64,000 nt of DNA, from contig JACKEN010000002.1 in NCBI GenBank assembly GCA_020632995.1, positions 1-64,000 of the forward strand, written 5' to 3'. This stretch comes from Deltaproteobacteria bacterium (lineage in GTDB: Bacteria; Myxococcota; Kuafuiibacteriia; Kuafuiibacteriales; Kuafuiibacteriaceae). Shown here one piece after another: positions 24,472 to 33,229 of the stretch. Made by a program: the position numbers and the translations under genes. The notes beneath the pieces were generated by a model, which worked only from the letters and a program-made list of their open reading frames with translations, was not told the origin of the DNA and did no database searches. The stretch's first letter is position 1. Every line of letters begins with the position of its first letter.

Positions 24472-24483
24472 GTCGGCGCCGAC
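24472..24483. promoter_or_regulatory. Perfect 12-base palindrome before the DUF4419 gene
   Basis: GTCGGCGCCGAC lies just upstream of the TGCTAGTAT box at 24490, where a dimeric regulator could overlap the promoter. The regulator is unknown. Confidence 0.3.
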
Positions 24484-24489
24484 CCACTC

Positions 24490-24498
24490 TGCTAGTAT
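24490..24498 (+). promoter_or_regulatory. Candidate extended -10 promoter (TGCTAGTAT)
   Basis: An extended -10 element (TGC plus TAGTAT) ends six bases before the ATG at 24505, so transcription would begin at or next to the start codon. Confidence 0.5.
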
Positions 24499-24504
24499 TC
24501 CCGC

Positions 24505-25581
24505 ATGGCCATCACCTTCCCGCTCGCCGACGTGCAGCGCGGCGGCCTGCTGGCCGCCACCGACCCCGCTACCCACATGCCCAGCTTCCTGCGCCGTCGG
24601 ACCGAGGCGTGGCACGTCGCCGACGGGCGCTACGTCAGCGGGGACCTCGCGCACAGCTTCGTCTATGCAACTCGCCTTGCCTTCGCGAACCACCTGCCGC
24701 TCCACATCCGGCCCGACGACGTCTGGTTCTGCATCGCGCAGGGCTTCGCTGCGCACGTGCGTGAGAACGCCGAGGCGCTGCGGTCGCGTCTGGTGAGCTT
24801 CGAGGGCAAGGAGCGGCTCGAGGTGTGGGGCACCGAGATCCACCTGGGGCGCCCGAGCCCGTGGCCCGAAGCCTTCGAGGGGTTCTCGGCCGCGCTGGGG
24901 GGGCAGGTGGGCAAGCTGCGCGACCTCGTCTGCGCGGACTTCTCGACCACCGGTCCGGTGGAGCGGGTCGCCTACGTCACGGCGCTCATGGACACCTTCC
25001 AGAGCTACTTCACCTACCAGCTGGGGACCCTGTGCGGCATCCCCGAGATCATCCTCGACGGGACCCCCGACGACTGGCGCGCGCTGCTCACGCGGGCGCG
25101 GCACTTGTCGGAGTACGATCTGGAGTGGTGGACGGACGCGCTGGTGCCGGTGCTCGAGCGCATCGTCGCGACCGCGGAGGGGCGGGTCGATCGGGAGTTC
25201 TGGAGCTCGATCTATCGCCGGAGGTCGACGTCGGGGATCCGGGGCGTCACCGGCTGGATCCTGACGCTCTTTCCGTACGTGGAGTACGTGGGGGTGAAGA
25301 GGAACCCGTTCCTCGACTGCTGGGAGGAGGGCGTCCATGGCGAATGGCCGCGCACCGACCAGGTGCGCTTGGACCTCTCGTGCTTCCCCATGTCGCAGAG
25401 CAGCGCCCCGGTGGCCTTCAAGGACCTCACCACCGGGGAGGTGGCGGACCTGTGCCTCGTGGGCGGGATGTACGGGGTCCACCAGGACGAGGCGACCCTC
25501 GCGCTCCGCCCCGCCTGGGGCTGGGGGGTGGTGCACGACGAGCCCCCCACCGAGGCCCGCTCCCGCTCGCGTGACTCCTAG
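24505..25581 (+). CDS. DUF4419-family protein
   Basis: The central region matches DUF4419: HIRPDDVWFCIAQGFAAHVR near residue 68, followed by a Lys/Leu-rich strand, TYQLGTLCGIPEIILDGTPD near 170 and WILTLFPY near 250. The length (358) is normal for the family. It has no signal peptide. The family is widespread but functionally uncharacterised; a predicted enzyme-like fold is all that can be said. The gene is monocistronic here, with its own leaderless-type promoter and a palindrome upstream. Confidence 0.85.
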   Translation: MAITFPLADVQRGGLLAATDPATHMPSFLRRRTEAWHVADGRYVSGDLAHSFVYATRLAFANHLPLHIRPDDVWFCIAQGFAAHVRENAEALRSRLVSFEGKERLEVWGTEIHLGRPSPWPEAFEGFSAALGGQVGKLRDLVCADFSTTGPVERVAYVTALMDTFQSYFTYQLGTLCGIPEIILDGTPDDWRALLTRARHLSEYDLEWWTDALVPVLERIVATAEGRVDREFWSSIYRRRSTSGIRGVTGWILTLFPYVEYVGVKRNPFLDCWEEGVHGEWPRTDQVRLDLSCFPMSQSSAPVAFKDLTTGEVADLCLVGGMYGVHQDEATLALRPAWGWGVVHDEPPTEARSRSRDS

Positions 25582-25656
25582 GCGCCCCTGCTGCCTGCCT
25601 GGTGTAAACCCTTGTGTCTCCTGGCTCCTTTTCCGACATAACCGCCGGGTCTGGTT

Positions 25657-25665
25657 TGCTACATT
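25657..25665 (+). promoter_or_regulatory. Candidate extended -10 promoter (TGCTACATT) for the DsbD-like gene
   Basis: TGCTACATT lies 54 bases before the ATG at 25720 in a 138-base gap that is less GC-rich than its surroundings. It matches the TGCTANNNT form seen at 24490, 35412 and 62871. Confidence 0.4.
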
Positions 25666-25719
25666 GAGGGACCGGGGCGCCTGTCACCTTCCGCCGCGTC
25701 CCCCCGTAGAGGCACCTAG

Positions 25720-26976
25720 ATGGGTTTCGTCGAGTACATCCTGTTCGCGTTCGTGGGCGGCATCATCTTGAACGTGATGCCGTGCGTGCTGCCCGTGCTC
25801 ACGCTGAAGGCGTTCCACGTAGTGGACAGCCTCCGCGCCGACCCGGGCGGGGCCCGGATGCACGGCCTGGCCTACGCGGCCGGGACCACCGCGACGTTCA
25901 CCCTCTTCGGGGTCATCGTGGTGCTCCTGCGCGAGTCTGGGAAGACCCTCGGCTGGGGCATGCAGTTCCAGCACCCGCCCTTCGTGGCCGCGCTGGTGAT
26001 CGCGATCTTCGCGTTCGGGCTCAACGCCCTCGGGGTCTTCGAGATCACCCTCGGGGTCCGGGGCGGGCACGACAGCAAGGGCCTCATGGGCTCGATGACC
26101 AACGGCGCCCTCGCCGCGGTGATGTCGACCCCGTGCACCGCGCCGTTCCTGGGGAGCGCCGCCGCCTTCGCGATGGGCACCGGCGCCGCCGCCTGGCAGA
26201 CCCTCCTGCTCTTCGTGTTCATCGGCCTCGGCCTCGCCGCGCCCTTCACCGCGTTCAGCTTCGTGCCCGCGCTGATCAAGGTGCTACCGAAGCCCGGCCC
26301 GTGGATGAACGTCTTCAAGAAGATCATGGGCTTCACCCTGGTCGCCACCGCGGTGTGGCTCTTCGGCGCGTTCCAGGCCCAGGTCACGCCCTCCAGCGCC
26401 AACATGCTCCTCGCCTTCCTGCTCGTGATGTCCATCGGTCTGTGGGTCATGCAGGAGTTCGGCAACATCACCCACACCACCGGTCGGCGGTGGGGGGTGC
26501 GGGTGGCCGCCTTCGCGGTGATGGGCCTGTTCTGGGCCGGCGCGGTGGACTTCGAGCGGCCCAAGGCCGTGGCGCAGATCGCCGCGGTGGACGCGGGCGC
26601 GCACGAGGCGGTGAAGGACGGCCACATCAACTGGCTCGACTTCGCGCCCCCCGAGGTGAAGGCGGCGCGCGACCGCAAACAGCCGGTCCTGGTCGACTAC
26701 ACCGCCGACTGGTGCGCCTCCTGCAAGACCCTCGAGAAGGTGGCGATCGAGACGGACGGGGTCCGCACCGCGATCAGCACCACCGGCGTCCTCCCGATGC
26801 GGGCGGACTGGACCAACGAGAACGAGACGATCGAGAAGTGGCTGGCCGAGGTGGGCCGCAACGCCATCCCCACCGTGGTCATCTACAAGCCGGACGGCAC
26901 CTTCCACCTCATGCCCGAGGTCTTCACCGCGGATCAGCTGGTGGAGGCGCTCAACACCCACGGCAAGGGCGGTTGA
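25720..26976 (+). CDS. Thiol:disulfide interchange protein, DsbD-like without the N-terminal domain
   Basis: This 418-residue inner-membrane protein goes straight into an eight-helix DsbD/CcdA core with redox Cys22 (VMPCVLP) and Cys139 (STPCTAP), then a periplasmic thioredoxin-like domain with CASC at 332-335. It would carry electrons from cytoplasmic thioredoxin to periplasmic targets. The N-terminal DsbD-alpha domain, which passes electrons on to DsbC or CcmG in classic DsbD, is missing, so it must use another acceptor or act directly. It is a single gene that converges on the AraC regulator. Confidence 0.9.
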   Translation: MGFVEYILFAFVGGIILNVMPCVLPVLTLKAFHVVDSLRADPGGARMHGLAYAAGTTATFTLFGVIVVLLRESGKTLGWGMQFQHPPFVAALVIAIFAFGLNALGVFEITLGVRGGHDSKGLMGSMTNGALAAVMSTPCTAPFLGSAAAFAMGTGAAAWQTLLLFVFIGLGLAAPFTAFSFVPALIKVLPKPGPWMNVFKKIMGFTLVATAVWLFGAFQAQVTPSSANMLLAFLLVMSIGLWVMQEFGNITHTTGRRWGVRVAAFAVMGLFWAGAVDFERPKAVAQIAAVDAGAHEAVKDGHINWLDFAPPEVKAARDRKQPVLVDYTADWCASCKTLEKVAIETDGVRTAISTTGVLPMRADWTNENETIEKWLAEVGRNAIPTVVIYKPDGTFHLMPEVFTADQLVEALNTHGKGG

Positions 26977-26982
26977 CGCGGG

Positions 26983-28053
26983 TCAGCGATCGCGCGCGCG
27001 TCGGTAGGCTCCGGGGGTGCGCCCGGTCCAGCGCCGGAACGCGCGGCTGAAGGCGGCGGCGTCCGCGAACCCGACCTGGGGCGCGATGGCCTGGAGCGAG
27101 AGCGCCTCGTGCTCGAGGAGCTGGAGCGCGACGGTGCGCCGGGTGTCCTCCAGCACTCGTGAGAAGGTGGTGCCCCGCTCGTCCAGGCGCCGCTGCAGGG
27201 TCCGCAGGCTCATGTGCATGCTGCGGGCGACCTCGGCCGCGTCCGGGGCGCCGCCTGGCAGGGCCTCTTGGATCGTCGACGCGACCTGCTCCGCGAAGTC
27301 GCGCTCCGGGGGGCGCGCCGAGAGCGCGCGCTCGGCCAGCGCCTCCGCGGTCCGGAGCAGGCGGGGGTCGCGGGCCGCGCACGGGCGCGCCACGTCGCGC
27401 GCGTCGAGCACGAGCCCGCTCTCGGCTCGGTCGAAGCGGAGCTCGGCCCCGCCGAAGAAGGTCTGCAGCGCCTCCACCTCGGGCGGCGCAGGGTGGGCGA
27501 AGAACACCGCGCGGGGCACGATATCCGCGCCGCCCAGGCAGCGCGCGTGGAAGAGGGTCGTCGCGACCCCGTACTCGTTGCCGTAGCGGAGCCCGGGCGG
27601 CCCGACCCGGAGGCGCTGGGCGAGCACGAAGGTGTCGCCCTCGGCCTCGGCGCGGAAGCTGAGGTGCGCGTAGAAGAGCGAGCCGAAGCGGACGATGCGC
27701 TCGAACGCCTCGCGCAGCGAGTCCGAGGCCCGCGCCGCGAGCTCCGCCACGTGGTAGTCGTCCCAGCTCAGGCGCTCCGGCAGGTGTACCGCGAGGAGCG
27801 GGTCCGAGAGCGCCACCGCGCCTGCGGCCAGGAGCCGATCGAACGCGACGGGCGCGAGCGCGGTCTCTGCGTTGGTCTCCGCCTCCGCCGGCAACCCGAG
27901 CTCATGCAGGATGGCCTGCACATCGATCCCGCGCGCCCGATACAGGCTCAGGATCTTCGGGACCACGCGGGTCGGCGCGCTCCAGCCCTCCTGCTCCCGG
28001 CCCACCGCGGCAGTATGGCATGAACGGCAAGCGATCCTGGCGCGGGCGGACAT
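26983..28053 (-). CDS. AraC-family transcriptional regulator
   Basis: This 356-residue regulator has an arabinose-binding-like (OruR/ArgR type) N-terminal domain at about 30-225 and a C-terminal double helix-turn-helix (SMHMSLRTLQRRLDERG and VGFADAAAFSRAFRRWTG). Such proteins respond to small metabolites and often control an adjacent gene. It is divergent from the VOC gene at 28088 with only 34 bases between starts, so the two promoters and any operator overlap. The ATG at 28053 lacks a clear ribosome site; a GTG at 28005 is an alternative start. Confidence 0.88.
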   Translation of the reverse strand: MSARARIACRSCHTAAVGREQEGWSAPTRVVPKILSLYRARGIDVQAILHELGLPAEAETNAETALAPVAFDRLLAAGAVALSDPLLAVHLPERLSWDDYHVAELAARASDSLREAFERIVRFGSLFYAHLSFRAEAEGDTFVLAQRLRVGPPGLRYGNEYGVATTLFHARCLGGADIVPRAVFFAHPAPPEVEALQTFFGGAELRFDRAESGLVLDARDVARPCAARDPRLLRTAEALAERALSARPPERDFAEQVASTIQEALPGGAPDAAEVARSMHMSLRTLQRRLDERGTTFSRVLEDTRRTVALQLLEHEALSLQAIAPQVGFADAAAFSRAFRRWTGRTPGAYRRARDR

Positions 28054-28087
28054 TGTCGGGCCGAGCCCGGGACCGCACCCTCACCGC

Positions 28088-28465
28088 ATGGAATCACACC
28101 TCAACCTCAAGTCCGTGGTGCTGACGTCGGATGACCCGGAGCGCGTCGCCCACTTCTATCGCGAGGTCGTCGGCCTCGACATCACCCCGGAGCGACACCG
28201 GGGGGCCGAGCGGCACCACGCCGGGCAGGTGGGCGAGCTGCACTTCGCGGTGCACCCCCGCCAGGGCTTCTGGCTGCCCGGCGACTCGGCCGCCACCATC
28301 GTGAGCTTCACCGACGACGTCGCGCGCGCGGAGGCGCGGTTGGCGGCCCACGGGGTCCCCGTCGTGGCTCGGAACCAGATCGGGCCCATGCCCTTCGTCG
28401 CGGTGCGGGATCCCGACGGGCGCTACGTGTGTTTCGGCGCCCCCTGGCCGGGGGCGGCCCGCTGA
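28088..28465 (+). CDS. VOC (glyoxalase/bleomycin resistance) superfamily protein
   Basis: This 125-residue protein has the paired beta-alpha-beta-beta-beta pattern of the vicinal oxygen chelate fold: LKSVVLTSDDPERVAHFYRE at the start and FVAVRDPDGRYVCFGAPW at the end. Such proteins are small metal enzymes or antibiotic-binding proteins; the substrate is not predictable here. The longer upstream frame is antisense to the AraC gene and is rejected. The divergent AraC regulator probably controls it. Confidence 0.8.
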   Translation: MESHLNLKSVVLTSDDPERVAHFYREVVGLDITPERHRGAERHHAGQVGELHFAVHPRQGFWLPGDSAATIVSFTDDVARAEARLAAHGVPVVARNQIGPMPFVAVRDPDGRYVCFGAPWPGAAR

Positions 28466-28886
28466 CCCATGGTTTTTGGGTTCGGGCGGGTCCGCGAGGA
28501 GGTGCGGACCCGCCAGATACACGAACGCCCCGGAGGCGAGACGGGTCATCTCCTGACCAGGGGTTCCAGGGCACGCGGCAGCACGATGGCTGACGATCGG
28601 GAGCCCGGACTTTGGTGTCTCGCTCTGCGGGGCGTTGTGCGTCGAAATCTGAGGTTTCGTTACTCTCGCTGTTCGGAGCTATGTATCCCTCCGCAGGCCG
28701 CGTCATGCAGCCTGCCTTTCACTTGTTATCATCGGCCCGCACGGCTGCCCTGTAAACCCGATTTGTTCTCATGCCTGATCCACCGTGACGTGCTGATTTT
28801 TCGGGCTCATACGGCCGCCCAGGGGCCTTGACACCGAGACCTGACCTCTTGCGTTTGGACGCGCGACGCGCTGAAGGTGGGCGCCC
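28466..28886. other. Non-coding gap of about 420 bases with one strong hairpin
   Basis: No convincing gene lies here; base composition is clearly less GC-rich between about 28600 and 28830 than in the neighbouring genes. The only structure I see is the inverted repeat at 28485-28514. A consensus-like TTGACA occurs at 28828-28833, about 55 bases before the next start, but no good -10 follows at 16-18 bases. Part of the gap must hold the promoter of the FHA activator gene. Confidence 0.5.
28485..28514. terminator. Hairpin downstream of the VOC gene
   Basis: Perfect 11-base-pair arms (28485-28495 and 28504-28514) with an eight-base loop begin 20 bases after the VOC stop. There is no T run after it on the plus strand, so termination would be of the GC-only type. 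Confidence 0.5.
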
Positions 28887-30178
<1,292 letters not shown>

Positions 30179-30197
<19 letters not shown>

Positions 30198-30856
30198 TGC
30201 CGGCGCACGCCCTGGCCGCGGATGTCGACCTGGCCGAGGACGAGCACGTCGATGATGCGGACGTTGTTGCCGGTCACCAGGAGGTCACCGGTGACCACCG
30301 CCATCGCCTCTTGGTTGCAGTCCTCCGAGCGGGGGCCCACCAGGGTCACGTTGTTCCCGCGGATCTCGATGTCGCCTTCGTAGGTGCGCGCGTCGAGGTG
30401 ATAGATCACGTTGTTGCCGTCGATCCGGATCGGCCCGGCCGCGTCGGGGAGCCGCATGGGCTCGCGCACCTCGCGCCGGGTGACCTGCATCAGGATGCCG
30501 GTGCCGTCGAGGGACAGCGACAGGTCGACGGTCTCGGCCGGCTGCACGTCCTTGATCGTGATGCTGCCGCGGAACCGATCGCTCTCCAGGGTGAAGGTGA
30601 TGTCCCCGGTGGGGAGGTCCTGCATGACGAAGACCCCGTCGGCGTCCAGGCGCACCCGGCGGTCCTCGCCGTTCACGGTGATCACGATGCTGGGGCCGCC
30701 CAGGTCATAGCGGGTGTCCAAGGCGTCGTCGTCGTGCGCGGCCACCAGGGCCTGGGTCAAAGAGGCGCCCTCGACGTGGCCGACCACCACGGGTGAGGGT
30801 TCGCCGCAGGCGACGCCCAGCAGGGCGAAGGGGAGGAGGGCAAGGATGCGCTTCAT
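30179..30856 (-). CDS. Lipoprotein with right-handed-helix-like C terminus
   Basis: The start at ATG 30856 gives a signal peptide with lipobox (LLGVAC); an ATG 18 bases upstream would add MLSRGA. The mature part has an all-beta region (DLPTGDITFTLESDRFRGSI), like a carboxypeptidase-regulatory fold. The C terminus has repeating strands with Asn turns (RIDGNNVIYHLD, EIRGNNVTLVG, LVTGNNVRIIDV), which look like parallel beta-helix rungs. The function is unknown. It converges on the sigma-54 activator gene with a 19-base overlap. Confidence 0.72.
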
Positions 30857-30935
30857 GGCGCCCCGGGAGAGCACGCGGCGTGCCAGGCGGCCGGGCTGCG
30901 CCGTCGGAGGACGGGGGAACAGCTGGGTTGCCCGC

Positions 30936-30957
30936 GAGGGAACCGTTGGGTTCCCTC
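30936..30957 (-). terminator. Hairpin at the end of the ASH-repeat lipoprotein gene
   Basis: A 9-base-pair stem (30936-30944 with 30949-30957) and GTTG loop overlap the stop codon of the minus-strand gene at 30956. There is no T run, so it is a weak or GC-only terminator. Confidence 0.45.
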
Positions 30958-33178
30958 AGAACGCCGCGCAGGCCGCCCGGGTGGTGCGGTAGGCGTCGAT
31001 GCTCTGCACCTCGCACTCGTCGGGCGCGATGAAGACCACGGTGGCCAGGGTCCAGAAGTCGTTGCCGGTGCAGTTTCCGGTGTCGGTCCCGCGGAAGGGC
31101 CGCGAGCGCATGTCGAAGGCGGCGGTGGTGCGCCCGCAGACCACGTGGACCTGAGCGGTGCGGCCCGCCGCCCGCTCGAAGTGGCTCACCGCGAGGGTGT
31201 AGGGCACCCCGAGCTCCGGCGCCGCGAGGGTGATCAGCTCGGGGCCGTCGCCGCTGGTGTCGTCGCGATCCAGCACCGGGTTGGCGCCCTGGCCCGGCGG
31301 GCCGGGGGCCCAGCTCGGGCGCAGGTTGTCGAAGTAGCAGTCGTCGGGTGAGAACCAGGGCGCGGCGGCGCCGCGGTGGAGGTGGAGGTCGAGGTCCCCC
31401 GCGCCGTCCCATGTCAACGTGGCTTTCAAGCCGCTCCCCTCGGCGTCGACCTGGATCTCGCACCGAAAACGCTCCCCCTCGGTGGTCTCGACCTCGGCCG
31501 AGACGAGGTACGTGCCGAGGCGCTGTGGGGTCAGCTCCACCTGGGGCCCGGTGTTGGCGTCGGGCGAGAACGACGCGGCGACGACGCCGTCGGTCATCGG
31601 GCCGGCGAGGAGCTGCCAGCGGTAGCTCCGCGCCTCGGCCGCGCTCGAGAGGGTGGCCACCAGCGGCACCGGGCTCCCAACCTCCACCCGCCGCCTGGGC
31701 GTGCAGAGCAGGTTGACACCCTCGGGGGTGTCGCCGCGGAGCCGGATGTCGATCTGCTCGCCGTCGCTCGTGCGGACCACGAGGGTGCCCGAGTGGTGCC
31801 CGGGGCGGCTGGGCGAGAAGGTCACCGCGTAGGTGACGAACTCCCCGGGCTCGAGCGTCGCGCTCCGCGGGGCGCTGTCGTCGAGGATGAAGGTGCCCTC
31901 GTCGGTGCCGAGGTCGAGGGTGATCTGGGGATCGAAGAGGATGCAGCGCTCGCGGCCGGTGCTCTGGACGTGCGCCTCCATGCGCACGCTGTCGAGGAGC
32001 TCCACCGCCCCGAAGTCCAGCTCGGGCGGGGTGACGAGGACCTGGCACGGCGGCAGCACCACCCCGGAGCCGGAGAGGCGGACGGTGACCTCGGGGTTCA
32101 GCGGGTCGTTGGTGCGGAAGGTGAAAGTCGCGTTGTCGAGGCTCTCGTCGGCTGGGAGGTATCGAAAGGTAGCTTGCACCGCGGCGTGGGCGGGGATGGC
32201 GGTGGGGGTCGGGAGCTGGGCCTCGAACTCCGGCCCACCGGCGAGGGTGAGGTCGGAGATCTCGAGCGGGCGCACCCCCTCGCTCCGGATGTAGAGCTGC
32301 CGCTCCACCGCCTCGCCCACCGGGGTGGGTCCGAAGTGGACGCCGGACGGCTGGAGCACCACCCGCGGCGCCTCGTCGTCCGGCAGGCCCTGGACCACCA
32401 GCTTCAGGCCGCACTCGCGCCCGTCGGGGCAGCTCCCCACCCGCCACGTGGCCTGCTCCTTCGCCTCACCCGGCCCGTCCGGCGCGGTGTAGCTGATGGG
32501 CACCACGATCGACTCACCGGGGCTCAGGGTCGTGAGCCGTCCGACGCCGTCGACGGACGGCAGCGGCCCGAAGCTGCCCCGGGTCACCACCTCGTCGTAC
32601 CGGGCGCGCCCGGCCTGGTGGTTCAGCGCGAAGACCTCGACCGGCCGGTCCGTGTAGAGGTTGCGGATCGCCACGGTGCCGGTGGCGGTGTCGCGGTAGA
32701 GGACCGGCCCGATGGTGAGGGGGTTCGGCTCCGCCACCAGCCCCGAGGGGGCGACCCGGCCCAGGAGCACGGTGGTCGGGAGGCGCGGGTCGTCGTCCGG
32801 GAGGCCGGCGACCCGGACCCGCAGCGGGGTGGAGAGCTCCGCCGGGGCGCCCGGGCCGGCCACGACCTGGACCACCGCCTCGACCACCTCGCCGGGCCAG
32901 AGGATGGTGGAGGCCAGGGTGACGTCGATCCGAACGTCGGTCCCCGGCCCCTCCGGCAGGGAGAGGCCGTCCACCTGGACCGCCCCGGTGCCCACGTTCT
33001 CGATGGGCAGCCGGGCAAGGGCCGGCTGCCCCGGGGCCAGCCAGCCCAGATCCAGGGTCTCGGGGGCCGAGAGGGCGAGCTCGGGCGCGGTGAGCGACTC
33101 TACCGGGGCCAGGCAGGCGGCGGGGGCGAGGAGGGTGAGGAGGGCGGCCCCCTTCGCGCGCGGTCCGGGGTACACCAT
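30956..33178 (-). CDS. Large lipoprotein with ASH/choice-of-anchor-type repeats
   Basis: This 740-residue protein has a signal peptide and lipobox (LLAPAAC). Most of the chain is immunoglobulin-like beta sandwiches of the ASH/Hydin type. The units start LALSAPETLDLGWLAPGQ, VVLQPSGVHFGPTPVGEA and VLVTPPELDFGAVELLD and each contain a strand with FSPSRPG-like or FRYLPA-like ends. The final 200 residues resemble a PKD/CBM-like domain with scattered Cys (FSPDDCYFDNL, HVVCGR). It is a surface or periplasmic protein of unknown partner, with no enzymatic motif. It is transcribed in the same direction as the small lipoprotein after it, with about 100 bases between. Confidence 0.82.
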   Translation of the reverse strand: MVYPGPRAKGAALLTLLAPAACLAPVESLTAPELALSAPETLDLGWLAPGQPALARLPIENVGTGAVQVDGLSLPEGPGTDVRIDVTLASTILWPGEVVEAVVQVVAGPGAPAELSTPLRVRVAGLPDDDPRLPTTVLLGRVAPSGLVAEPNPLTIGPVLYRDTATGTVAIRNLYTDRPVEVFALNHQAGRARYDEVVTRGSFGPLPSVDGVGRLTTLSPGESIVVPISYTAPDGPGEAKEQATWRVGSCPDGRECGLKLVVQGLPDDEAPRVVLQPSGVHFGPTPVGEAVERQLYIRSEGVRPLEISDLTLAGGPEFEAQLPTPTAIPAHAAVQATFRYLPADESLDNATFTFRTNDPLNPEVTVRLSGSGVVLPPCQVLVTPPELDFGAVELLDSVRMEAHVQSTGRERCILFDPQITLDLGTDEGTFILDDSAPRSATLEPGEFVTYAVTFSPSRPGHHSGTLVVRTSDGEQIDIRLRGDTPEGVNLLCTPRRRVEVGSPVPLVATLSSAAEARSYRWQLLAGPMTDGVVAASFSPDANTGPQVELTPQRLGTYLVSAEVETTEGERFRCEIQVDAEGSGLKATLTWDGAGDLDLHLHRGAAAPWFSPDDCYFDNLRPSWAPGPPGQGANPVLDRDDTSGDGPELITLAAPELGVPYTLAVSHFERAAGRTAQVHVVCGRTTAAFDMRSRPFRGTDTGNCTGNDFWTLATVVFIAPDECEVQSIDAYRTTRAACAAF

Positions 33179-33229
33179 CCCCCCATGGGTGGCCGAGACC
33201 GCCCGAATTCGTCAAAGTTTCCCGCCGCG

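Noticed and set aside
28469..28831. 120-residue frame in the spacer before the FHA activator
   Set aside because: It runs through the hairpin at 28485-28514, has no ribosome site and its composition looks random.
28828..28833. TTGACA as a sigma-70 -35 box for the FHA activator
   Set aside because: No TANNNT-like -10 lies 16-18 bases downstream, and no sigma-54 GG-N10-GC fits either, so I did not call a promoter.
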